A stretch of 64,000 nt of DNA from Phyllobacterium calauticae (GTDB taxonomy: Bacteria; Pseudomonadota; Alphaproteobacteria; Rhizobiales; Rhizobiaceae), in contig NZ_JAGENB010000004.1 of assembly GCF_019991125.1 (NCBI RefSeq), forward strand, positions 372,001 to 436,000. The letters run 5' to 3'. A model generated the notes under the pieces. That model saw only the letters and a list, made by a program, of their open reading frames with translations. It ran no database searches and was not told where the DNA came from. How positions within the stretch are numbered: position 1 is the stretch's first letter; each line of letters starts with the position of its first letter. Of this stretch, positions 47,534-55,185 are shown piece after piece. A program made the translations under genes and the position numbers.

Positions 47534-48958
47534 TTACTCCGCTGGGCGCGGCTGGAGTGGCGGGTTCACCTCCGGTGGAATTGGGCAGGTGTAGGGTGCT
47601 TTCGCGATACGTGCCTGATGATCAGCCTTGGCGTCTTTCAACAAGGCTTCGTTTCGCAAAACATCCAAAGCTGTTCCAGCCATGACCTTGGCGGCGTAGA
47701 CCATCCCCTTGTGTGCGGCAGGCATTTTTCCCTGCGCCGTGATCTGCCAGGAGTGACCCGGCGAACCGATGGCATGGGTGGCAACACGCGCCTGGACAGT
47801 TGGCACTGCCCAGCTGACATCGCCCAGATCGGTCGAGCCGATCATCGGCACACCTTTCTGTTCGCGCGGCAGCACATAGTCACAAAGCGGCGCATTGTCC
47901 GCGAGCGGCTGGCCAACACGCTGATAGTCGGTTTCGATGTCTTCCTGCGACAGCGTAGCCTGGATTTTTGCGGCGAACTCCCGGTCCGCATCATCAAACG
48001 GCACACCGCCCAGCCGGTCCATGTTGGACTGCATGATGATTTCAAGCGGTGTATTGCCTAGCAGATTCGACACCGCACTCATGATCGAAATATCGACCGT
48101 GGTTTCGGTCATCATGGCCGCACCCTGCGCTACCTTCTTCACGCGTTCATTGAGCGCGAACATGCCCGGTAAATCGGTGGCACGGATCGCATAACGGATC
48201 TTGGTCTTGGCCTGCACGACGTTGGGAGCGATCCCGCCGGCATTGAGATAGGCGTAGTGCATCCGGCAATCGGCAGGCACATGCTCTCGCAGGTAGTTGA
48301 CGCCGACATTCATCAGCTCCACCGCATCGAGGGCAGAACGCCCCAGATGCGGTGCGGCGGCGGCGTGAGAGGCCCGGCCGGTAAACTCAAAATCCATGCG
48401 CGTATTGGCAAGCGATTGCGCGTCGTCCACTTGCGTGAACGATGCCGGATGCCACGAAATGGCAATATCGACGTCGTCAAAAGCGCCTGCGCGCACCATG
48501 AACGCCTTAGCGGCGCCCCCTTCCTCCGCTGGACAGCCATAATAGCGCACGCGACCTCGTGCACCTGTTGTCGCCAGCCAATCCTTGACGGCAGTAGCTG
48601 CAAGAAGTGCGGCAGAACCAAGCATATTGTGACCGCAGCCATGACCATGCCCAGTGCCTGGGATCGGGCGCGGCTCGGCAATGCCAGCTTCCTGGCTGAG
48701 GCCTGGCAGCGCATCATATTCGCCCAGGATGGCGATGACCGGCCCGCCCTCGCCCGCTTCGCCCATCACTGCCGTCGGAATGCCGGCAACGCATTCGGTA
48801 ATGTTGAATCCTTGCGCGCGCAGCATGGATGTATGTTCGGCGCAGGACTCATACTCCGTATAGGCTATCTCGGGCATTGCCCAAACACGGTCACTCAGAG
48901 CTTCAAAAGCGCTCCTCTTCGAGTCGACCAGATCCCATATCACATCACCATTTTTCAT
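47534..48958 (-). CDS. M20-family amidohydrolase (AbgB/HmrA-like)
   Basis: 474-aa metal-dependent amidohydrolase. Metal motifs are ILGEYDALPG (near residue 77), GHGHGCGHNM (near 104), PAEEGGAAK (near 145) and SWHPASFTQ. The dimerisation domain lies in the middle (FTGRASHAAAAPHLGRSALD). It resembles the p-aminobenzoyl-glutamate hydrolase B-subunit group, which cleaves N-acyl amino acids or dipeptides. It is cytoplasmic, between the S9 peptidase and binding-protein genes of the operon. Confidence 0.87.
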   Translation of the reverse strand: MKNGDVIWDLVDSKRSAFEALSDRVWAMPEIAYTEYESCAEHTSMLRAQGFNITECVAGIPTAVMGEAGEGGPVIAILGEYDALPGLSQEAGIAEPRPIPGTGHGHGCGHNMLGSAALLAATAVKDWLATTGARGRVRYYGCPAEEGGAAKAFMVRAGAFDDVDIAISWHPASFTQVDDAQSLANTRMDFEFTGRASHAAAAPHLGRSALDAVELMNVGVNYLREHVPADCRMHYAYLNAGGIAPNVVQAKTKIRYAIRATDLPGMFALNERVKKVAQGAAMMTETTVDISIMSAVSNLLGNTPLEIIMQSNMDRLGGVPFDDADREFAAKIQATLSQEDIETDYQRVGQPLADNAPLCDYVLPREQKGVPMIGSTDLGDVSWAVPTVQARVATHAIGSPGHSWQITAQGKMPAAHKGMVYAAKVMAGTALDVLRNEALLKDAKADHQARIAKAPYTCPIPPEVNPPLQPRPAE

Positions 48959-48982
48959 GGTGCTACTCCCAGATTGTTCAAT

Positions 48983-50806
48983 TTAAAGATTTTCGGCGAT
49001 GAAGCGGGCCAGAGCGCCAAAGACACGACGACGGTTTTCGATACGGGCAAAGCCGTGCCCTTCATGTGGAACGCGCAGATATTCCACCGGTTTGCCCAGG
49101 CCGCGCAGGCAGGAATAAACCATCTCGCTCTCGCATGGCGTCACGCGCGGATCTTCCATGCCATGAGCGATCATCAACGGCGCAGTGATGGCATCAATCC
49201 GATTGATGGGCGAATAACGCTCCAGCGCGCCGCGCATGGTTTCCACATCACCATATTCGGCAGCACGCAATTGCTTGCGCCACGGGCCAGTGGTCTGCAA
49301 CAGCGTCAAAAAGTTGGCGATTCCATAATATTCTACGCCCAGGCGCCACAGATCCGGATATTCGGTCATGGCCGACAGCACCATAAACCCGCCATAGGAA
49401 CGGCCGAATACCCCGATGCGGTTTTCATCCACGTCCTGCCTTGCACCCACGGCGATACGCACGGCCTTGAGATCCGCAACGCTATCCATCCGCAACTCCC
49501 GGTCATCGAGATGCTGGTAGCGACGGCCATAGCCGGTGCTTCCACGAACATTCGGCGCCACGACCATAATTCCCTTGGCCAGCATATATTGAATGTCGGC
49601 GCGAAAATCCGGTTTCCACTGTGCCTCGGGTCCGCCATGGACGACGATCATGACCGGATAGCCATTCGGTTTTGCCGGGACTTTCGGCCGATAGACGAAA
49701 TAAGGAATGTCGAGCCCATCGAAGCCCGCAACGCTGGTCACGGTCGGCTCGATAAAGTCCGGCAATCCGGCAGCGGCTTTGGACGCATCCGTCAGCCGCG
49801 TGAACTTGCCCGTCTCAGCATCGCAGCGCCATATATCACCTGACGTGGCCCCACCCTCGATTGGCATGACGAGCGCTGTGCCATCGGGTGTCCAAGCAAC
49901 GGAACCAATCACGCAAGGCATGGGTGTTGCGAACTGCTTCAGGATGTTTCCGGCACGGTCGATGATGACCATATCATTCCAACCCTGGCGATTTACCACG
50001 AGCGCGATCCTCGCTTGATCGGGCGCTATCGCCAATGCCTCGATATCCCGCTCCGCAAAGGCTGCAAGCTCCAAGAGGGTATCAGCCTCGTACAGCTTTA
50101 CCATGAGCGAGAGATATTCTCTCTCCTGATCGGAGATCATCAGGATACCGGAATTATCCTTGAAGAATTTGGGCGCGAGGTAACGCGCTCGCCCCACATG
50201 GGGCAAGATATTTTCATAGGCGCCGGTAGCAAGATCCAGTCTGCAGAAATCTTGATCCATCATCGCTCTTTGGCAGTCATTGACGAGGAGGAACGCCCCG
50301 TCGGGAGAAAAGGCAAAAGGCGTGCGCCAACCCTGGCCTTGATGGACGCATTTCACCTGGCCCGTTGCGATCGTCATCACGTAGAGATCCATATGCGCGC
50401 GGTCGCGATAATTGGCCGAATAAGCAATCTGCAAACCGTCGGGCGACCAGCATCCCCAGCCATGAACAACGGTCGTGTCGGTCGTCAGGAGGCGTGGCTC
50501 TTCCTTGGCATTTTCGATCAGCCAGAGCTGATGACGCTCGTCTCCTCCCCAATCAGTTGTGATCAGGAGGTCGCGGCTCTTTGGGTTGAAGGCAAGATTA
50601 CCAACCGGTTCTGACAGGGTGGTCAACTGACGGGCTGACCCGCCCGCCAGTGGACGCACCCAGACCTGCAGCGTACCGCTTTCGTCGCTCAAATAAGCCA
50701 GCAGCGCGCCATCGGGCGAAACGGCGGGTTTTACCGCTTTGCTGATATCAATGTAGTGTGACATCGAAAGCGCGGGGTCAGTTTGCAGTGCGTCGAGCGT
50801 CGTCAT
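48983..50806 (-). CDS. S9-family peptidase (prolyl oligopeptidase/acylaminoacyl-peptidase type)
   Basis: 607-aa peptidase. Residues ~20-340 are a beta-propeller with repeated WD40-like PD segments (AVSPDGALLAYLSDESGTLQ, WSPDGLQIAYSANY, FSPDGAFLLVND). The alpha/beta-hydrolase domain follows: nucleophile Ser470 in GRSYGGF, Asp552 in HGMEDPRV, His584 in HEGHGF. Such enzymes cut short peptides, often after Pro or behind a blocked N-terminus. There is no signal peptide. It lies 21 bases after the proline iminopeptidase gene. Confidence 0.9.
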   Translation of the reverse strand: MTTLDALQTDPALSMSHYIDISKAVKPAVSPDGALLAYLSDESGTLQVWVRPLAGGSARQLTTLSEPVGNLAFNPKSRDLLITTDWGGDERHQLWLIENAKEEPRLLTTDTTVVHGWGCWSPDGLQIAYSANYRDRAHMDLYVMTIATGQVKCVHQGQGWRTPFAFSPDGAFLLVNDCQRAMMDQDFCRLDLATGAYENILPHVGRARYLAPKFFKDNSGILMISDQEREYLSLMVKLYEADTLLELAAFAERDIEALAIAPDQARIALVVNRQGWNDMVIIDRAGNILKQFATPMPCVIGSVAWTPDGTALVMPIEGGATSGDIWRCDAETGKFTRLTDASKAAAGLPDFIEPTVTSVAGFDGLDIPYFVYRPKVPAKPNGYPVMIVVHGGPEAQWKPDFRADIQYMLAKGIMVVAPNVRGSTGYGRRYQHLDDRELRMDSVADLKAVRIAVGARQDVDENRIGVFGRSYGGFMVLSAMTEYPDLWRLGVEYYGIANFLTLLQTTGPWRKQLRAAEYGDVETMRGALERYSPINRIDAITAPLMIAHGMEDPRVTPCESEMVYSCLRGLGKPVEYLRVPHEGHGFARIENRRRVFGALARFIAENL

Positions 50807-50827
50807 ATCTGTCTTTCGTCAATGGGA

Positions 50828-51793
50828 TTAACCAGCGGCGGCGGCCGGCGCGGCAAATTTGATCGCAGTTGCCAACCGGCAGGAGGCTGCTTCGAGTTCT
50901 TTCGCCATGGGTCCAACCGTCGATTGATGATTGGAAAGGGTGACAATCGTGAAGGTGGCTTCCGGCCATGCATTCCTGAGCTTCCACGCCGTCGCCATCG
51001 GCGTCACGGTATCGTACCGCGCTTGCACGATTTCTGCTGGCAGATGACGGATGAGATCGATGTTTTCCAGCAGATGGCCATCCGGCAAAAACGCCCGATT
51101 CACGCAGTAGTGGGTGAAAATCCGCGAAACAGCCAAGGCCGCATCCGGATGCAACAGCTGCCTTACATGATCAAGGCTTGGTTCGAATGTTTGCGTGCGA
51201 GCTGAAAAACCACGCAGGGCCTTCGCGGCAGCGAGTTCAACAGCCTGATCACCACAGGTCAGCCGTGCATAGTAGGCTTTCAGAAGATTGCCGCGTTCCT
51301 CGACAGGTATGAATTCAGCGAATTCCTGCCAATGATCGGGAAAAATAGCCCGACAGCCGTGAAACCACCAGTCGATGTCATCCTGGTCCGCCAGGAAAAT
51401 GCCATGCAGCCGAAATCCAAGGCATCGCCGCGGAAAAGCAATGCCATAGGCGAGCGCCAGGCACGATCCCCAGGAACCGCCGGCAACCAGCCAGCGCTCG
51501 ATGCCAAGAAACGCGCGTATCTGTTCCATGTCGGCAATCAGGTGTTGTGTGGTATTTTCGACTAGCTCTGCGAGTGGCGTCGAGCGCCCCGCGCCGCGCT
51601 GATCGAAGGTGACGACGCGAAAGGTATCAAGATCAAAACTTGCAATCTGCTTTGCAGACACACCAGCGCCTGGGCCCCCATGCAGAAAGACCGCCGGAAT
51701 GCCCTCGGGATTACCATATTCTAAAACGGAAAGTTCATGCGTCGCGCTGACAACCAGACGAAATTCCCTGTTCGGCAGGATTTCCGTATCCAT
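50828..51793 (-). CDS. proline iminopeptidase (S33 family)
   Basis: 321-aa alpha/beta hydrolase. HGGPG at residues 38-42 is the oxyanion loop typical of proline iminopeptidases, and the nucleophile is Ser107 in GGSWGS. ARYDTVTP and SNHQS supply the Asp and His; the usual GH before the last Ser is changed to NH, which may shift specificity. It removes N-terminal proline from peptides in the cytoplasm. It is the first gene of the ten-gene operon running to 39658. Confidence 0.87.
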   Translation of the reverse strand: MDTEILPNREFRLVVSATHELSVLEYGNPEGIPAVFLHGGPGAGVSAKQIASFDLDTFRVVTFDQRGAGRSTPLAELVENTTQHLIADMEQIRAFLGIERWLVAGGSWGSCLALAYGIAFPRRCLGFRLHGIFLADQDDIDWWFHGCRAIFPDHWQEFAEFIPVEERGNLLKAYYARLTCGDQAVELAAAKALRGFSARTQTFEPSLDHVRQLLHPDAALAVSRIFTHYCVNRAFLPDGHLLENIDLIRHLPAEIVQARYDTVTPMATAWKLRNAWPEATFTIVTLSNHQSTVGPMAKELEAASCRLATAIKFAAPAAAAG

Positions 51794-52183
51794 CCGTCCC
51801 CCTCAAACACCATCATGTCCCTTTGCCGCGATTTTTTGTTTTTCCGCGGTCGCAAATTTTATAGTCGGTAAATTTGAGAGTTGGCTAATGCAATTTCAGA
51901 CTGCTTATTCCAAAATGGAATAAGGTTGCGGGCGCGGCACGACTCGCCAAACGAATGATTTCCATCTGTCCATTTATGAGCGGTAATACTCGTTTGCTCT
52001 GCCGCGCCGCTGGAAAATTGCATCTCAAGGGCTGACCGGACCGTGTCGAGAATCGAAACCGTTCAGAGCCGTAACCGACAACCCTTGGGGCACAGGCATC
52101 ATTTTGCCGTCTCAGTTTCGGTCTTTCCCAGGAGAACCATCTGAACAGAAGAGACGCAGTATTGCAATCTTAGAAGCGGGCAT
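51794..52183. promoter_or_regulatory. promoter region of the peptide-use operon, with a 9-bp palindrome
   Basis: About 390 bases without a recognised gene. The part next to the iminopeptidase start is AT-rich. CTTATTCCA (51904-51912) and TGGAATAAG (51916-51924) form a perfect palindrome around AAA, about 110 bases upstream of the start codon, and are a candidate operator. The remainder toward 52183 shows nothing I recognise. Confidence 0.45.
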
Positions 52184-52547
52184 ATGTCAGTTCGTTTCGC
52201 GTGCAATACGGCATTGATGCGGTCACTCGTGCCTGATCTTGCGGAGCGGGAAATATTCATGCACGGCCAGCGAGACCTTGCTCGAAGTGGCGTTGAACAC
52301 AGGCGTCTGGATCGACAGTTCCTGTCAGCAAGGCGTTTACGGAAGCTGTAAGGTCAAAATGACCCAGGGAGCGGTCGAAATGGACGATCTGGGCGAATTA
52401 TCCGACGACGAAAAAGCAGAGGGTTACGTCCTGGCCTGCTGCAGCAGGCCGCGAGGAGCAGTAACCCTGGCAGCTTGGGGCCTCAAGGTTTCAATGACCG
52501 TCGCAAGTTTGGCGTTACCAGCGTGCCGTCAGTGCTGCATGATTTGA
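52184..52547 (+). pseudogene. remnant of a glycine betaine monooxygenase reductase-like (GbcB-type) protein
   Basis: From the ATG at 52184 the frame reads LMRSLVPDLAEREIFM, like the NAD-domain segment before CGP in GbcB-type ferredoxin reductases. The sequence then shifts frame into CTASETLLEVALNTGVW, CQQGVYGSCKVKM and YVLACCSRPRGAVTL, the C-terminal 2Fe-2S domain. An internal deletion of the intervening ~60 residues explains the join. In the cluster motif C-x4-C-x2-C, the second Cys is Tyr (CQQGVYGSC), so even the ferredoxin part should not hold a cluster. No other part of the gene is nearby. Confidence 0.65.
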
Positions 52548-52694
52548 AGGTCACTTTCTTTGGATCTTTGCAGGGCATCGTGATCAAGAGTGAAAAAGGA
52601 GTGTTTCCCGATTCCCACGCTGTTGCTGACCCGGCTTTTGAAGAAGCCAAGCGATCTTGTCACCTAAACATGGCGTCAGCATTGCCGGTAGCGG

Positions 52695-53966
52695 CTACGC
52701 ACGCAAAGCGGCAGCGGGGCTGGAACGCAAAGCGGCAAGCGCGGGAACAATGGAGACGAATGCCGCAACGGCCAGAAAGCCGATCGCCAGCCACAGATCG
52801 TCCGGCGCGAAATCAACAGGCAGGCGGATGGCCGTCGATGCGGTCAGCCGCGCCGAAATCGCCGATGCCGCGGCGTAGCCGAGGGCTACTCCCGATGCGA
52901 TGCCGGCGACGAACAGCAGGAAAAGCTCTCCCCACACGAGCGCAATGATCGAGCGAACCGGGGTGCCGAGCGCACGCAAGGCGCCGATCTGCCGCCATCT
53001 CGATCCCACGTGCATGATCGTCACCAGCACGATCGCGGCGATGACGATCGCCTGCGTACCCAGGGCAATTGCCAGAAGCAGGCTGCGGGCGTCCCCCAAT
53101 GTCGCGTAGAGCCGTGTCAGCACCTCCGCCGGAAAAACGCCGAGCGTTGCGCCTGTGCGGTATTCCTGCCGCAGGCGGTAAGCGTCGGCAACCGTTTTCG
53201 GCTTGACGAGAATAGCAGGAACGCCAGGGGATTGCGCATCGAAATGCTCGTCCAGGGGCGCATCCGCATCAAGATGGCCATGCTCGTGCTCATGGCTGTG
53301 ATCTCTCGGCTCGGCACCGTGCGACTGGGCTTCCCCGCTTTCATGGTCATGATGTTCTTCACCATGCATGCCGTGAAGCTGCCATACGGCCCGGATCGGC
53401 ACCAGGATGGCGCGATCCCAAGCGGTTCCCGTCGGCGCCATGCGGCCAGTCACCTTGTAGGCAATGGCCGTATGGGTTTCACCGCCCGCTTCCGCCGTGC
53501 CGTGCATCGGTTTGATTTGGGCTCCAGGTGACAGCGCCACATCTGAGCCAACCACCGCCTCACCAAGACGCGCGAAATGCGCCCCTTGCGCCAGGCTCGG
53601 CGACAACGCCGAAATCAGGTTTGTCGTGGTGCCGACGATAGGAAAACCGTAAGCGGAGTCGCCAAAGCCGACGGGCGCCGCCAGTTCGACGCGCGGATCG
53701 TTGGCGAGGCGGCCGAGAACGGCGCCCTCCATTAGCGGCAGCGGTGCCGGCTGCAGGAAAACAGCCGAAAGCGCAAGCTGGGTTTCGCTGCCGGCGGCTC
53801 CGACCAGCAGATCGAATTTCTCGGCCGCACGCGCGCTGCCGAGCCGGACGGCCCGCTCCTGCAGCGTCACGGTCACGCTTAAAGCGACGGACAATGCAAT
53901 GAGCACCACAACGGCCAGCGCGCCGCTCCAGAAACGCCGCAGGTCGGCAAAAATGAACTTCATCAT
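52695..53966 (-). CDS. FtsX/MacB-type ABC permease with His-rich loop
   Basis: 423-aa permease with one N-terminal helix (ALAVVVLIALSVALSV), a ~270-residue extracytoplasmic region and three C-terminal helices (LLLAIALGTQAIVIAAIVLV; ALVWGELFLLFVAGIASG; DLWLAIGFLAVAAF). Residues 198-241 hold twelve His among acidic residues (HGMHGEEHHDHES, then DHSHEHEHGHLDADAPLDEH), which should bind zinc or another soft metal. It overlaps the ATPase by four bases. The set resembles zinc-regulated operons of Pseudomonas with ATPase, FtsX permease and DUF3299 protein. Confidence 0.83.
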   Translation of the reverse strand: MMKFIFADLRRFWSGALAVVVLIALSVALSVTVTLQERAVRLGSARAAEKFDLLVGAAGSETQLALSAVFLQPAPLPLMEGAVLGRLANDPRVELAAPVGFGDSAYGFPIVGTTTNLISALSPSLAQGAHFARLGEAVVGSDVALSPGAQIKPMHGTAEAGGETHTAIAYKVTGRMAPTGTAWDRAILVPIRAVWQLHGMHGEEHHDHESGEAQSHGAEPRDHSHEHEHGHLDADAPLDEHFDAQSPGVPAILVKPKTVADAYRLRQEYRTGATLGVFPAEVLTRLYATLGDARSLLLAIALGTQAIVIAAIVLVTIMHVGSRWRQIGALRALGTPVRSIIALVWGELFLLFVAGIASGVALGYAAASAISARLTASTAIRLPVDFAPDDLWLAIGFLAVAAFVSIVPALAALRSSPAAALRA

Positions 53967-54649
53967 TGCGCGGCACTCTCTCCACTATCCTCGTCGACAC
54001 GCCCGCTCTCCAGGCAGATGCGGCGGCCAAGACGCTCCGCCAGGAAGGCATCATGCGTGACCACCACCAGTGTCGTGCCCTGCTCTGCGGAAAGCCGCAG
54101 CAGAAGCTCGGCAACCTCGTTGCCCGCATGACGGTCAAGACTGGCTGTCGGCTCGTCAGCGACGATGACGCCGGGACGCTGGAGCAGCGCACGGGCGACG
54201 GCGACACGTTGCATTTCACCACGCGACAATGTCTCGATCTTCTGCCCGACGCGGTTGATCCCGGTGGCTGAAAGCAGCGCCAGCGCACGCTCCCGCTCCT
54301 CGACGGTCAACCGGCGCGCAAGCCTGACGGGGAGCACCACGTTATCGAAGGCCGAAAGACCGGGGAAAAGATGGAAATCCTGCATGACAAGGCCGATGTT
54401 GCGTGCGCGAAAAGCATCGCGCCGGCCAGAGGAAAGACGGGTGATATCCATGCCGTTCCAGGAAATTTTGCCTTGCGTGACGTTTTCCAGGCCAGTGATC
54501 GCGTTGACGAATGTGCTTTTGCCCGAGCCGGAAGCCCCGGTGATCGCCAATTGGCCGCCGGCCGGCAGATGAAATCGCTCGATGGCGAGGACCGGCGCAG
54601 CCAGGCCCGGAAAATGCATTTGAAGATCGGAAACGTCGAGTGCGAGCAT
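53963..54649 (-). CDS. LolD/MacB-type ABC ATP-binding protein
   Basis: 228-aa ATPase from the ATG at 54649 (MLALDVSDLQMHF), 4 bases after the DUF3299-like stop. Walker A GASGSGKSTFVNAITG, Q-loop VMQDFHLFPGLSAF, signature LSRGEMQRVAVARAL (SRGE rather than SGGE), Walker B VIVADEPTASLD and H-loop VTHDAFLAE are present. It drives the neighbouring FtsX-type permease. Confidence 0.88.
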   Translation of the reverse strand: MLALDVSDLQMHFPGLAAPVLAIERFHLPAGGQLAITGASGSGKSTFVNAITGLENVTQGKISWNGMDITRLSSGRRDAFRARNIGLVMQDFHLFPGLSAFDNVVLPVRLARRLTVEERERALALLSATGINRVGQKIETLSRGEMQRVAVARALLQRPGVIVADEPTASLDRHAGNEVAELLLRLSAEQGTTLVVVTHDAFLAERLGRRICLESGRVDEDSGESAAQ

Positions 54650-54653
54650 GGTG

Positions 54654-55118
54654 TCAGACGGTCCTGAAGGCCGCGTTCCGAAGACGCAACTGGCTGATGA
54701 AGCCGGTTTCCGGATCGGTCCAGGAGCCGAATTCCAGCACCCCACGCGCGATGATTGGCGCATTGAACTGCACGAAGGTCTGCTTGGCCGAGAGATAGAC
54801 GACCATGATATTGTCCGGCCAGTCGGCGTCTGAGGAACAGAACGGGCAGAGCGACATCGGGATTTCCGTCAGGACGAAAAATGCGGCCTCCGCCTTCAGT
54901 GGCGGCGCCATGAAGCCGCTGATGGCAATCTCCTGACCGCTCAACTGCTTCACCTTGTCGGAAAATTCGAGACCGAGCGGACCAAAGCTTTTGTAGAGCT
55001 CGCCGAAGCCCAGTTTTTCGGCAGCGCTTGCGCCTACGGCAATGCCCATGAAAGGCAAGACCGCAGCGGCCGTGAGCAGCGCCCGACGACCAATAGCAAA
55101 GGTCTTCTTCTCCGTCAT
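54654..55118 (-). CDS. exported DUF3299-like protein
   Basis: 154-aa protein. The ATG at 55118 follows AAGGAG by 6 bases; a longer in-frame start at 55301 would run into the phosphatase gene. The leader has GRRALLTAAAVLPFMGIA, a possible Tat or Sec signal. The mature part includes ISGFMAPPLKAEAAFFVLTE and SLCPFCSSDADWPDNIM, with a CPFC pair that could bind metal or form a disulfide. It resembles the small proteins found with zinc-regulated ABC systems. Function unknown. Confidence 0.7.
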   Translation of the reverse strand: MTEKKTFAIGRRALLTAAAVLPFMGIAVGASAAEKLGFGELYKSFGPLGLEFSDKVKQLSGQEIAISGFMAPPLKAEAAFFVLTEIPMSLCPFCSSDADWPDNIMVVYLSAKQTFVQFNAPIIARGVLEFGSWTDPETGFISQLRLRNAAFRTV

Positions 55119-55139
55119 CGCAATCTCCTTAAACGGGAA

Positions 55140-55164
55140 GACAGGCGGCTTTCGGCCGCCTGTC
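55140..55164 (-). terminator. hairpin after alkaline phosphatase gene
   Basis: GACAGGCGGC (55140-55149) pairs perfectly with 55155-55164 around a 5-base loop, between the phosphatase stop and the next start. The following sequence has no strong T-run, so it may be a partial terminator that lowers expression of the downstream ABC genes. Confidence 0.55.
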
Positions 55165-55185
55165 CTGTTGGTCAGCTGGACAGAT

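Noticed and set aside
48257-49843. A 528-codon open frame on the plus strand
   Set aside because: It lies opposite the M20 amidohydrolase and S9 peptidase genes, whose catalytic motifs are intact; the antisense product looks random.
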